Positions 1-7,845 are shown, counted from the first letter of the stretch. The stretch: 18,764 nucleotides of DNA from an uncultured bacterium (GCA_905215395.1 CAJMQA010000025.1:1-18764); one strand, 5' to 3'. Notes: generated by a model not told the origin, from the letters alone. Made by a program: numbers and translations.

Positions 1-1192
1 GAGAAAAATTATCATATTGGGCGTTTGTCTGATCATGAGTGTTGGTGCCGTGTGTGCTCAGGGGATTAAGTTTGAGAAAGTCGGTTGGAATAAATTGTTG
101 GCAAAAGCGAAGAAAGAAAATAAGCTTATATTCATAGATTGTCATACTTCCTGGTGCGGACCATGTAAACGTTTGGCTACAAATGTGTTCACGCAAGCGG
201 AAGTGGGGGATTTCTTTAATAAACATTTTATCAATGCCAAATATGATATGGAAGTGGGAGAAGGTATTGAGTTGAAAAAGAAATTTGAAATCACAGCTTA
301 TCCGACCCTATTGTATGTGAACAGTAGGGGGGAAATCGAACATCGCTCGGTGGGGGCTGTTGGGCCAGAGGCTTTGATTCAGCAGGGGAAACTGGCTATG
401 GATCCGGAAAGAAATTTTGCATCTATTCAAAAGCGCTATGAAGAAGGGGACCGTACACCGGCTTTTCTGGAAAGTTACATCAGTGCCTTAGACAGGGCCG
501 CTATGAGGAGTGTGAAGATGACGGTTGTGGAGGAATATCTGGCAGCTCTTCCTTTGAAGGATTTGCTGACGAAAGAGAAATGGTCTTTGGTGGAAGAAAA
601 TATCAAAGACCCTGTGAGTCCGGTTTTTCAACAGGTGGTATTGGGACGCCAGATATTAAAAAAGCAATTGGGAGATGTCGTGGATTCCCGTATATTCATT
701 GTATTGAGAAATCAAATGGCTAAAATGAATGAGGAAGGGGCGGTTTTGGATACTGCATATTATGGCCAATTTGTGAAATTTTTGCAGCGGGTTACTTATG
801 AAAAAGCTCCTATGTTTTTGGCTCAACTGTATGCTTTGAAGCATGCTGAGGAAGGTGAGTACCAGAAGATGCTGGATGTTTTGCAAGAGGTTTTCCAATA
901 TAATCTGATGCAAGGTTTTGACAGAACAGACTGTTTGGTTACCTATCTGAATAAAATGCAGAAATGTCAGGATATGGCTTTGGTGGGAGAAGTGTGTCAG
1001 TGGGTGGACGGGTTGGAACAGGGAACTATCGATCCTCTACAGAAGGTTGCCTTGAAAGATTTACAATATAATCTTCTGATTACTCATGGCAAGACAACTG
1101 AGGCAGAGCAGGTGAAAGCTGTTGCTGATGAAATATGCAAGAAGTTTGAACAGGATTATAAACATGAAATTACTCGTCGCTTAGTGAATTAA
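1..1192 (+). CDS. Exported thioredoxin-fold protein with long helical C-terminal region (5' edge cut)
   Basis: A probable periplasmic thiol-disulfide or thioredoxin-like protein. The reading frame is open to the left edge, and base 1 is the G of a likely ATG whose first two bases lie outside the window. From that start the protein begins MRKIIILGVCLIMSVGAVCA, a typical signal peptide with cleavage near Ala-Gln. Numbered from that Met, the thioredoxin active site WCGPCK is at residues 52-57 and the cis-Pro of the fold (AYPT) is at about 102, so both catalytic cysteines are present. About 270 residues follow the thioredoxin domain; they look helical and carry no motif I recognise. A TTG at position 17 is an alternative start but would cut the signal peptide. 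No terminator separates it from the lipoprotein gene 35 bases downstream, so the two may be co-transcribed. The fold is clear; the substrate is unknown. Confidence 0.85.
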   Translation, partial: RKIIILGVCLIMSVGAVCAQGIKFEKVGWNKLLAKAKKENKLIFIDCHTSWCGPCKRLATNVFTQAEVGDFFNKHFINAKYDMEVGEGIELKKKFEITAYPTLLYVNSRGEIEHRSVGAVGPEALIQQGKLAMDPERNFASIQKRYEEGDRTPAFLESYISALDRAAMRSVKMTVVEEYLAALPLKDLLTKEKWSLVEENIKDPVSPVFQQVVLGRQILKKQLGDVVDSRIFIVLRNQMAKMNEEGAVLDTAYYGQFVKFLQRVTYEKAPMFLAQLYALKHAEEGEYQKMLDVLQEVFQYNLMQGFDRTDCLVTYLNKMQKCQDMALVGEVCQWVDGLEQGTIDPLQKVALKDLQYNLLITHGKTTEAEQVKAVADEICKKFEQDYKHEITRRLVN

Positions 1193-1227
1193 TAATTACT
1201 GATTATCAATTTTATACAACTAAATTT

Positions 1228-2550
1228 ATGAAATCTATGAACAAATTATTTAATTTGGCAGCTATTCTATTGCTGTTGGTTTTTAACATTGGATGTAGCG
1301 ATGACAACAAATTGGATGTCATTTTAGGTGCCGATAAGAGTGAACTTTCTTTTTTGGCTAAGGATGAACCACAGACGGTTACTTTGAGTTGTAATACAGA
1401 TTGGACTGCAAAAAGTGATAAAAGTTGGTGTAAGGTTAGTCCTGCCAGTGGGAACGGAGAAGGTGTACTGACGGTTGAGGTAGATGAAAATACAGGTACT
1501 GAAATCCTGAATGCAGTGATTACACTTTTGGCTGGAGACAAAAGTTTTGAAATTAAAGTAAGACAAGGGACTGGCGGAGTTTATGAAATCAAGTTTCCTG
1601 ATTTTACTGAATCATTTGTATATAACGTTAAAAATGGGGATACAAAGATTGCTGAACTTTGTAAAGAGTCTGTTCCGGGAGGTACTGCAGCTGTGATTAC
1701 TTTATATGTATTGGAAGAAGGAGGAAAATATCCTGTAAATGGTTATGTGATAGATAACGGTGGTTCTATTAAATATGATGGTTCTGGTTATACTCCCGGT
1801 ACAGAAATCAATACGGCAGAATCTATTTTCCTGGTAAAAGGGGAAATCAAAACAAGTGCAGAATTAGCTGTCACTCTCTCTGTTGAGCCGGAATTGTTAG
1901 TTGATGCGGATGATAATAACTATAAGATTACTAAGATTGGAGGGGATTACTGGATGGCAGAAAATTTAAAGACAACCTCTTATAGGGATGGAATTATACC
2001 TGTAGATTTTATCAATGATTTGGATATTTGGAAAACTTATCAGTCAGGTGCTTATGGTTGGTATGATAATGATGAAGCTAATAAGGATATTTATGGTGCG
2101 TTGTATAATGGCGAGGCTGCTTATAGTAATCGTAATCTGGCTCCTACAGGTTGGCACATTCCGACAATAGAAGAATGGAGTGATATGTTTATGTTTATAG
2201 GAGGAGAGACCACTGATGGTTATTATTTTGACAAAGTTGGACCGAAAGTTAAAGCAAGCAGTGATCTTTGGGTAGATGCAAATCCGGAACCGTCAACAAA
2301 TGTGACTGGTTTAAGTATGTTGCCCGGCGGTGCTTTACTTGAAAGTTGGAAGGGGAGTGAGATTGGTTATCTGTTTGGATACAGCTATATAGGAAGTTGG
2401 GTCTATTATTGGGCAAAACCGGGGATTTCTGATTATGAGAAAGATTTTTGGAATGTCAGGGTAGATGGTGCGACTGCTGGTATTTATTCCGGATATGCAA
2501 ACATGAATGAAGGGTATTATATAAGATGTAAAAAAGATGCCCAGAAATAA
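1228..2550 (+). CDS. BACON and FISUMP domain surface lipoprotein
   Basis: A predicted lipoprotein of 440 residues. The N-terminus has a short basic stretch, a Leu-rich core and a lipobox ending at Cys23 (NIGC), followed by SDDN. Acidic residues right after the Cys fit the Bacteroidota surface-export signal. Residues about 34-113 form a BACON-type beta-sandwich, recognisable from the NTDWTA, SWCKVSPASG and VRQ segments; such domains often sit in glycan- or mucin-associated surface proteins. Residues about 114-225 are unassigned and probably beta-rich. From about residue 226 to the end there is a FISUMP (Fibrobacter succinogenes major paralogous) domain, with WMAENLKT at 242-249, APTGWHIPT around 306-313 and a C-terminal YYIRCKK. 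An in-frame ATG three codons downstream (1237) is an alternative start. It follows the thioredoxin-fold gene by 35 bases and ends in a strong terminator. Its ligand is unknown. Confidence 0.85.
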   Translation: MKSMNKLFNLAAILLLLVFNIGCSDDNKLDVILGADKSELSFLAKDEPQTVTLSCNTDWTAKSDKSWCKVSPASGNGEGVLTVEVDENTGTEILNAVITLLAGDKSFEIKVRQGTGGVYEIKFPDFTESFVYNVKNGDTKIAELCKESVPGGTAAVITLYVLEEGGKYPVNGYVIDNGGSIKYDGSGYTPGTEINTAESIFLVKGEIKTSAELAVTLSVEPELLVDADDNNYKITKIGGDYWMAENLKTTSYRDGIIPVDFINDLDIWKTYQSGAYGWYDNDEANKDIYGALYNGEAAYSNRNLAPTGWHIPTIEEWSDMFMFIGGETTDGYYFDKVGPKVKASSDLWVDANPEPSTNVTGLSMLPGGALLESWKGSEIGYLFGYSYIGSWVYYWAKPGISDYEKDFWNVRVDGATAGIYSGYANMNEGYYIRCKKDAQK

Positions 2551-2577
2551 AGATTGAATAGAGAGAGTAGCGAGGTG

Positions 2578-2620
2578 CTTCCTGCCGGGGTCAGAAATGA
2601 TCCGGCAGGAAGTTTTTTTT
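2578..2620 (+). terminator. Rho-independent terminator after the BACON/FISUMP gene
   Basis: A perfect 11-bp stem pairs 2578-2588 (CTTCCTGCCGG) with 2602-2612, around a 13-nt loop, and is followed directly by eight T residues (2613-2620). It lies 28 bases after the lipoprotein stop codon. The T-tract overlaps the -33 element proposed for the next gene. Confidence 0.9.
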
Positions 2621-2651
2621 GTGACAGACAAGCAGATTTATATTATCTTTG
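2618..2651 (+). promoter_or_regulatory. Bacteroides-type promoter for the DUF4494 gene
   Basis: A -33 TTTG (2618-2621) and a -7 TATCTTTG (2644-2651) are separated by 22 nt, close to the known TTTG / TAnnTTTG arrangement of the Bacteroidota primary sigma factor. The predicted start of transcription is near 2657, giving a leader of about 40 nt before the ATG at 2696. The spacing is slightly long, so the -33 assignment is less sure than the -7. Confidence 0.6.
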
Positions 2652-2695
2652 CCTCTCTGGAAAAAGGAATAAATTAACTTATAAAACAGAAAAAA

Positions 2696-3193
2696 ATGAC
2701 AGCAAATTGGTTTGAAGCGAAGGTGAAGTATATGAAGGTGAATGAAGATGGGAGAGAGAAAAAAGTGAATGAGGCATATCTTTTGGATGCGATGTCCTAT
2801 ACCGAGGCTGAGAGCAGGATCATGCATGAAATGGAGTCCGTGATCAGTGGGGATTATTATATCAGTAGTTTGAAAAAATCAAATGTGACCGAGCTGGTGC
2901 CTTCAGAAGATGAAAACGATGACCGTTGGTATAAAGCTAAAGTGGGTATCATAGATGCAGATGAAGTCAGCGGAAAAGAAAAAGCCAGTTTTCAATATTA
3001 TCTGGTGGCTGCTTCAAACATCAACCGTGCTCTGGAAAATCTGGAAAAGAGCCTGGCGACTTTCGTCGTACCTTATGAAATTGCCAGTATTACCGATACT
3101 CAGTTTATGGATGTGTTTCCTTACTTTTCCGATGAGGAAGAAAAGCTTCCGGAAAATCTGAAACCGATAAATGAAACAGAAGATTTTGAGTGA
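2696..3193 (+). CDS. DUF4494 family protein
   Basis: A 165-residue acidic, soluble protein with no signal peptide or membrane segment. It matches my memory of the Bacteroidota-restricted DUF4494 family: an N-terminal WFEAKVKY start, an AxxxTEAE-like segment (SYTEAESRIM), a repeated WYKAKVG strand near the middle and a conserved ending around FMDVFPYF. The two similar strand motifs (WFEAKVKY near residue 5 and WYKAKVGI near 82) suggest an internal duplication of an alpha/beta unit. No biochemical function is established that I know of. It is monocistronic, with its own promoter and a terminator just downstream. The start is fixed by the ATG following an A-rich stretch. Confidence 0.85.
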   Translation: MTANWFEAKVKYMKVNEDGREKKVNEAYLLDAMSYTEAESRIMHEMESVISGDYYISSLKKSNVTELVPSEDENDDRWYKAKVGIIDADEVSGKEKASFQYYLVAASNINRALENLEKSLATFVVPYEIASITDTQFMDVFPYFSDEEEKLPENLKPINETEDFE

Positions 3194-3203
3194 AACAGCG
3201 TTG

Positions 3204-3228
3204 AAAAGTCCCGGTCGGGGCTTTTTTT
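3204..3228 (+). terminator. Rho-independent terminator after the DUF4494 gene
   Basis: A 9-bp stem pairs 3204-3212 (AAAAGTCCC) with 3217-3225, with one G-T pair and a GGTC tetraloop. The T-run continues to 3228. It begins 11 bases after the stop codon. Confidence 0.8.
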
Positions 3229-3317
3229 GTTTTCTTAAATATTTCTTAAATTTTCGTAAACGTTTGTGTTACATGATTTTCTCAGGAAATGAGCTACTTA
3301 TTTCTTTTTAAGAAACC

Positions 3318-3348
3318 TTCGTTTTATCTTTTTTCTTTTCTACCTTTG
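3318..3348 (+). promoter_or_regulatory. Predicted promoter of aspA
   Basis: The -7 box TACCTTTG is at 3341-3348. The best -33 candidate, TTCG at 3318-3321, is 19 nt upstream and off consensus by one base. The predicted transcription start near 3354 leaves a leader of about 170 nt before the aspA ATG at 3528. The stretch from 3229 to 3340 is AT-rich and holds nothing else I can identify. Confidence 0.5.
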
Positions 3349-3387
3349 TAGGATTCATTTAAAGCTGTTGGCTTTTGATTAGGAATA

Positions 3388-3466
3388 CCAGTGACAGGTG
3401 ATTATTCGGATGGTTTTCCGGATGCTGTGAAACATTGTTACTGGAGATTCGTAGTTGGATAACAGT
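3388..3466 (+). promoter_or_regulatory. Structured 5' leader of aspA with alternative pairings
   Basis: An outer stem pairs 3388-3395 (CCAGTGAC) with 3437-3444 (GTTACTGG; one G-T pair). Nested inside it, 3404-3410 (ATTCGGA) pairs with 3417-3423 (TCCGGAT) around a 6-nt loop. The segment 3434-3440 can instead pair with 3460-3466 (TAACAGT), which competes with the outer stem. There is no T-tract, so this is not an ordinary terminator. It matches no riboswitch class I recognise. That it is regulatory is inference. Confidence 0.35.
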
Positions 3467-3527
3467 TTTGTGATTGAGATGGCTTGAAAATAAAATATTT
3501 AAATATATAGACTAAACAATCGATATA

Positions 3528-4940
3528 ATGAAAACACGTATTGAACATGACTTGTTAGGCGAAAAGGAAGTGCCTGCAGATGCGTATTATGGAATACAGA
3601 CCCTCCGGGGAATTGAAAATTTTAAAAACATTAGTGGAATTACTATTGGTGACTATCCCAATTATGTGAAGGCTCTGGCTATGGTAAAATGGGCAGCTGC
3701 GAAAGCTAATCAGGAACTGGGGATTTTGCCGGATGAAATTGCTAATGCCATTACCCATGCCTGTGAAGAGATCATCAACGGAAAACTGCATGATCAGTTC
3801 CCGGTTGACTTGATTCAGGGAGGAGCTGGAACTTCAACCAATATGAATATCAATGAGGTGGTTGCTAATCTTGCTCTGGAACTGATGGGACACAAAAAAG
3901 GTGAGTACCAATACTGTCACCCGAACAATCATGTAAATATGTCTCAATCTACCAATGATGCTTATCCTACATCGTTTAAGCTGGCTTTCATTTTTATGAA
4001 TGAGGAATTGGTAGCTGACTTGAAATTATTGATACAGGCTTTCCGGGCTAAAGGAGAAGAATTCAAAGAAATCCTGAAGATGGGCCGTACCCAATTGCAG
4101 GATGCGGTACCTATGACTATGGGACAGGAATTTGAAGCTTTTGCAGCTAACCTGGAAGAGGAAGTTGACCGTCTGAATCAAATGGCAAAATTGTTCCTGG
4201 AAGTAAATATGGGTGCAACTGCTATCGGTACCGGAATTAACTCTGAGCCTGAATATTCTTCCAAATGTATTAAGAATCTCCGGATTATCAGTGGTGAAGA
4301 ATTTGTATTGGCTTCTAACCTGATTGAAGCAACTCCGGATGCCGGTTCATCCGTTATGTATTCTTCTGCATTGAAACGTCTGGCTGTGAAATTATCGAAG
4401 ATCTGTAATGACCTGCGTTTATTATCCAGTGGCCCCCGTTGTGGTTTGAATGAAATTAACCTGCCGCCTATGCAGCCGGGTTCTTCTATTATGCCGGGTA
4501 AAGTAAATCCGGTTATTCCGGAAGTGGTGAACCAGATTTGCTATCGGATTATCGGTAACGATCTGACCGTGACTTTTGCTGCTGAAGCTGGTCAGTTGCA
4601 ATTGAATGTGATGGAACCTGTCATGGTACATGCTATTTTCAGCTCTATCAAGATGTTACAGAAAGGTATGGATCGCTTACGGATCCTTTGTGTAGAAGGT
4701 ATTACTGCCAATGCTCAGCATTGCCGTGAAATGGTTCTGAACAGCATCGGTATTGTTACTGCTTTGAATCCTACTCTGGGTTATGAAAATTCTTCCCGTA
4801 TTGCTAAACGTGCTCTGAAGGAAAACCGGAGTGTGTATGATCTGGTACTGGAAGAAGGTTTGCTGACAAAAGAAGAGCTGGATCAATTGCTGAAGCCGGA
4901 AAATATGATTAAACCTCATAAGTTCTACAAGAAAAAATAA
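3528..4940 (+). CDS. aspA: Aspartate ammonia-lyase (aspartase)
   Basis: Catalyses reversible, cofactor-free conversion of L-aspartate to fumarate and ammonia; cytoplasmic, normally a homotetramer. The 470-residue length and whole-protein similarity fit aspartase. Visible motifs are GGAGTSTNMNINEV near residues 98-111, HPNNHVNMSQSTND at 131-144, and the fumarase/aspartase signature GSSIMPGKVNP at 318-328, which carries the mobile active-site serine loop and substrate-binding Lys and Asn. Fumarase C and argininosuccinate lyase share this fold. The opening RIEHDLLGEKEVPADAYYGIQT favours aspartase over fumarase. The gene stands alone between its own promoter, with a long leader, and a strong terminator. 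In an anaerobe its fumarate product can feed fumarate reduction. Confidence 0.95.
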   Translation: MKTRIEHDLLGEKEVPADAYYGIQTLRGIENFKNISGITIGDYPNYVKALAMVKWAAAKANQELGILPDEIANAITHACEEIINGKLHDQFPVDLIQGGAGTSTNMNINEVVANLALELMGHKKGEYQYCHPNNHVNMSQSTNDAYPTSFKLAFIFMNEELVADLKLLIQAFRAKGEEFKEILKMGRTQLQDAVPMTMGQEFEAFAANLEEEVDRLNQMAKLFLEVNMGATAIGTGINSEPEYSSKCIKNLRIISGEEFVLASNLIEATPDAGSSVMYSSALKRLAVKLSKICNDLRLLSSGPRCGLNEINLPPMQPGSSIMPGKVNPVIPEVVNQICYRIIGNDLTVTFAAEAGQLQLNVMEPVMVHAIFSSIKMLQKGMDRLRILCVEGITANAQHCREMVLNSIGIVTALNPTLGYENSSRIAKRALKENRSVYDLVLEEGLLTKEELDQLLKPENMIKPHKFYKKK

Positions 4941-4955
4941 GCTTATAGAGATAGT

Positions 4956-4988
4956 AAAAAAGGGCATCTGATGAGAATGCCCTTTTTT
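4956..4988 (+). terminator. Rho-independent terminator after aspA
   Basis: A perfect 12-bp stem pairs 4956-4967 (AAAAAAGGGCAT) with 4977-4988 (ATGCCCTTTTTT) around a 9-nt loop, 15 bases past the aspA stop. The A-run on one side and T-run on the other would allow it to work in both directions. Confidence 0.9.
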
Positions 4989-5054
4989 GCAAATCTCATA
5001 ACCTTTCTGTATGATTGCCGTAAATAGTCAGAATAACTATAAAAAATAACTGTT

Positions 5055-5606
5055 ATGAAAAAATTTATTTCACGTACAGCAGTGATTGTTATCATTGCAG
5101 GCATGTCAGTTGCTGTTTCCGGATGTTACGGTCCTTTTCGGCTGACCTCTAAATTACACAATTGGAATGGACAAGTTTCTCAAAAAAAATTTGTCAATGA
5201 GTTGGTATTTATTGCCATGTGTATTATTCCTGCCTATGAAATCTGCGTTTTGGGAGATGGCTTGATCTTCAACTCTATAGAATGGTGGGGAGGACGTAAT
5301 CCGATAACTATGAAGGACGGACAGCGGGAAGATATGAAACTGGTACATGAAGGACAACAGTACCGGGTGATCAAAACGAAAAATAATGTAACCATAGCTC
5401 TTGAGAATGGTGAACAGGAGATCGATTTCCGTTATTTCCCCAAGGAAAAGGCTTGGTACCAGATGAAGGGGGAAGAGAAGGTGAAAGTCGTAGAATTAAA
5501 GGGAAAAGAAGTATTCACTTATCTGCCGAATGAGAAAACTCTGGTTTTCAATCAGAATAATATAAATCTGATAGAAACCGAGGTGATGGCTGCCAGAGGA
5601 TATTAA
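5055..5606 (+). CDS. DUF3332-type lipoprotein
   Basis: A 183-residue predicted lipoprotein. A basic N-terminus (MKKFISR) and a hydrophobic core lead to a lipobox ending at Cys24 (VSGC), followed by YGPF. The sequence after the cysteine (GCYGPFRLTSKLHNWN, then FVNELVFIA, IPAYEICVLGDGLIFNSIEWWGGRNP) matches the pattern I associate with DUF3332. That pattern includes a hydrophobic stretch at about residues 48-72 which may be membrane-associated. The C-terminal half is hydrophilic and beta-rich. The function of the family is unknown. No clear -7 box is visible in the 66 bases after the aspA terminator. The stop codon overlaps the recG stop codon on the other strand, and no terminator is visible. 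Confidence 0.8.
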   Translation: MKKFISRTAVIVIIAGMSVAVSGCYGPFRLTSKLHNWNGQVSQKKFVNELVFIAMCIIPAYEICVLGDGLIFNSIEWWGGRNPITMKDGQREDMKLVHEGQQYRVIKTKNNVTIALENGEQEIDFRYFPKEKAWYQMKGEEKVKVVELKGKEVFTYLPNEKTLVFNQNNINLIETEVMAARGY

Positions 5607-7702
5607 CTGATATACCGCCAGGTGATCCGTGTTTTAAAGAGACGTTTGATCTGAGCAGCAAACAGCTGATTGTCTTCTTTTTGCAGATCGGCATCATCAG
5701 CGAGAATTTCGTTGGCAATCCGGGAGGCCTCGTTCAGAATCAGGGTATCTTTTCCGAGATTTGCTACTTTCAGGCTACAGGTGAGACCACTTTGCTGGGT
5801 GCCTTCGATATCGCCGGGGCCGCGAAGCTTCAGGTCGGCTTCGGCGATTTCAAAACCATCATTGGTGGAGGTCATGGTTTCTATGCGCTTGCGGGAGTCA
5901 TTTGAAATTTTATAAGAGGTCATCAGAATGCAGTACGACTGATCTGCTCCCCGGCCGACACGTCCCCGGAGCTGGTGCAGTTGTGAAAGCCCGAAACGTT
6001 CGGCACTTTCTATGACCATGATGGAGGCATTGGGGACATTGACTCCGACTTCAATAACTGTAGTAGAGACCAGTATTTTAGTTTCGGCGAGAACAAACCG
6101 TCGCATTTCGGCATCTTTTTCAGCCGGTTTCATTTTTCCGTGTACCATACCTGTTTTATAACCTTTGGGCAGGAAGTAATTATTGATTTGTTCAAAACCT
6201 GCTTCAAGATTCCGGAAATCCAATTTTTCTGATTCGTAAATCAAAGGATAGACCACATAGACTTGTCTGCCTTTTTGCAATTCTTTTTCTATGAACTGAA
6301 ATACCTCCATCCGCTTTTTTTCAAAGGTATGAAAAGTGGTAATTGGTTTACGTCCCGGAGGGAGCTCGTCGATAACCGAAACATCCAGATCGCCATAGAG
6401 GGTCATGGCCAGTGTGCGTGGGATGGGGGTAGCTGTCATGACCAGAACGTGAGGAGGTATGGTATTTTTTTGCCATAGTTTGGCTCTTTGGGCAACTCCG
6501 AAACGGTGTTGTTCGTCGATGATTACCAGGCCAATATTCTGGAAAGTGACAACGTCTTCCAGCAAGGCATGGGTTCCGATCAGAATTTGCAAGCTTCCGT
6601 CTCGTAACCTCTGGTGGATCTCTTCCCGTTCTTTCTTTTTCGTCGAGCCGGTCAGTAAGGCCACGGAGATGCCCAGTTTCTCCAGCATTTTTCCTATGGT
6701 ATCATAATGTTGGTTGGCTAAAATTTCTGTCGGAGCCATCAGACAGGTCTGATAGCAGTTATCGAGGGCTATTAACATGCACATAACAGCGACCAGAGTT
6801 TTTCCGCTGCCCACATCTCCTTGTAACAGGCGGTTCATCTGTTTGCCGGTTCCGCAATCCTGACGGATTTCGCGGATGACCCGTTTTTGTGCATTGGTCA
6901 GTTCGAAAGGGAGGTATTGGTTGTAGAAAGTATTGAAATAGGTTCCGATAGTCTTAAAAAGATGTCCCTGAAAATAGCTTTTCCGCTTGTATTTTAATTT
7001 TAGGATATTCAATTGAATATAGAACAGCTCTTCAAATTTCAAACGGAACAGGGCTTTCCGTAACATGTCCGGCGATTCCGGGAAATGGATGTTGTAAAGT
7101 GCTTCATGCAGGTACATGAGTTTATGCTTCTGTATAAACCAGGCAGGTAAGGTTTCGGAAATCTTCCCTTTGATGGTCTTGAAAATACTGTCCTGGATTT
7201 TGCTGATGGCCTTCGAATTCAGGAAGGCTTTTTTCATCTTTTCGGTGGTGGGATAGATGGCCTGAAAACCGACCAATAGCTGAGAGGCTTTCTCAAAGCT
7301 GTCAATTTCAGGATGTATGATATTGATCTTCCGGTTAAATTCTGAAGGTTGCCCGAAAATCAGGTATTCCTTATTGGGATCGATCTGATTACTGAGGTAT
7401 TTGAACCCCTTAAACCATACCAACTCCAGGGTACCTGTTGCGTCATAAGCGATGGCTGTCATCCGCTGTGCCTTGCCTTCCCCGATACTCTTCAGGTCAC
7501 GGATACGTGCTTTTATCTGAATATAAGGTAAGTGGGCATTTAATTCTGCAATGGGATAGATTTTGGAACGGTCGATGTATTTGTAGGGGACATGATACAA
7601 CATATCCTCATAGCTTTGTATTTCCAGTTCCTCAAATAATACAGCGGCTTTTTTCTCACCGACACCGGGCAAAAATTTAATATTTAATCCAGCAAGTTCC
7701 AT
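5603..7702 (-). CDS. recG: ATP-dependent DNA helicase RecG
   Basis: A superfamily 2 DNA translocase that remodels stalled replication forks and Holliday junctions. Numbering from the ATG at 7702 (699 residues), an N-terminal helix-hairpin-helix-like segment (IKFLPGVGEKKA) and an OB-fold wedge domain come first. Then come Walker A GDVGSGKT at about 295-302, DEQH at 396-399, motif III MTATPIPRT, and motif VI QLRGRVGRG at 577-585. The RecG-specific end LRGPGDIEGTQQSG follows. All helicase motifs are intact and the length is normal for the family. The reading frame extends four codons upstream to a TTG at 7714, but that lies inside the -7 promoter box, so the ATG at 7702 is preferred. The gene converges on the DUF3332-type lipoprotein gene, with a 4-base overlap of stop codons. 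Confidence 0.96.
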   Translation of the reverse strand: MELAGLNIKFLPGVGEKKAAVLFEELEIQSYEDMLYHVPYKYIDRSKIYPIAELNAHLPYIQIKARIRDLKSIGEGKAQRMTAIAYDATGTLELVWFKGFKYLSNQIDPNKEYLIFGQPSEFNRKINIIHPEIDSFEKASQLLVGFQAIYPTTEKMKKAFLNSKAISKIQDSIFKTIKGKISETLPAWFIQKHKLMYLHEALYNIHFPESPDMLRKALFRLKFEELFYIQLNILKLKYKRKSYFQGHLFKTIGTYFNTFYNQYLPFELTNAQKRVIREIRQDCGTGKQMNRLLQGDVGSGKTLVAVMCMLIALDNCYQTCLMAPTEILANQHYDTIGKMLEKLGISVALLTGSTKKKEREEIHQRLRDGSLQILIGTHALLEDVVTFQNIGLVIIDEQHRFGVAQRAKLWQKNTIPPHVLVMTATPIPRTLAMTLYGDLDVSVIDELPPGRKPITTFHTFEKKRMEVFQFIEKELQKGRQVYVVYPLIYESEKLDFRNLEAGFEQINNYFLPKGYKTGMVHGKMKPAEKDAEMRRFVLAETKILVSTTVIEVGVNVPNASIMVIESAERFGLSQLHQLRGRVGRGADQSYCILMTSYKISNDSRKRIETMTSTNDGFEIAEADLKLRGPGDIEGTQQSGLTCSLKVANLGKDTLILNEASRIANEILADDADLQKEDNQLFAAQIKRLFKTRITWRYIS

Positions 7703-7711
7703 AAACTCTGG

Positions 7712-7743
7712 CAAAGATAGGGAAAAGGGATGAGACAGGCAAA
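7712..7743 (-). promoter_or_regulatory. Strong Bacteroides-type promoter of recG, next to the start codon
   Basis: On the minus strand a -33 TTTG (7743-7740) and a -7 TATCTTTG (7719-7712) are exactly 20 nt apart, a consensus match. Only nine bases separate the box from the ATG at 7702, so the transcript should have a leader of just a few nucleotides. This placement also decides the start codon, because the upstream TTG at 7714 falls within the promoter box. Confidence 0.75.
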
Positions 7744-7845
7744 ACAGCTGTTAAAAGGAGAGTGTGAAATTTTGAAGGGGGAAGATGGGTATTTCGTTTA
7801 ATTTTTCTAATTTCGTTGACTGATGAAGTATTGTGAATATTAATT

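Noticed and set aside
7791..7817. Direct repeat ATTTCGTT (7791-7798 and 7810-7817) before the methyltransferase-like gene
   Set aside because: Only 8 bp in AT-rich sequence, so chance is likely. The second copy overlaps a weak -7-like TAATTTCG, which I mention only under the gene.
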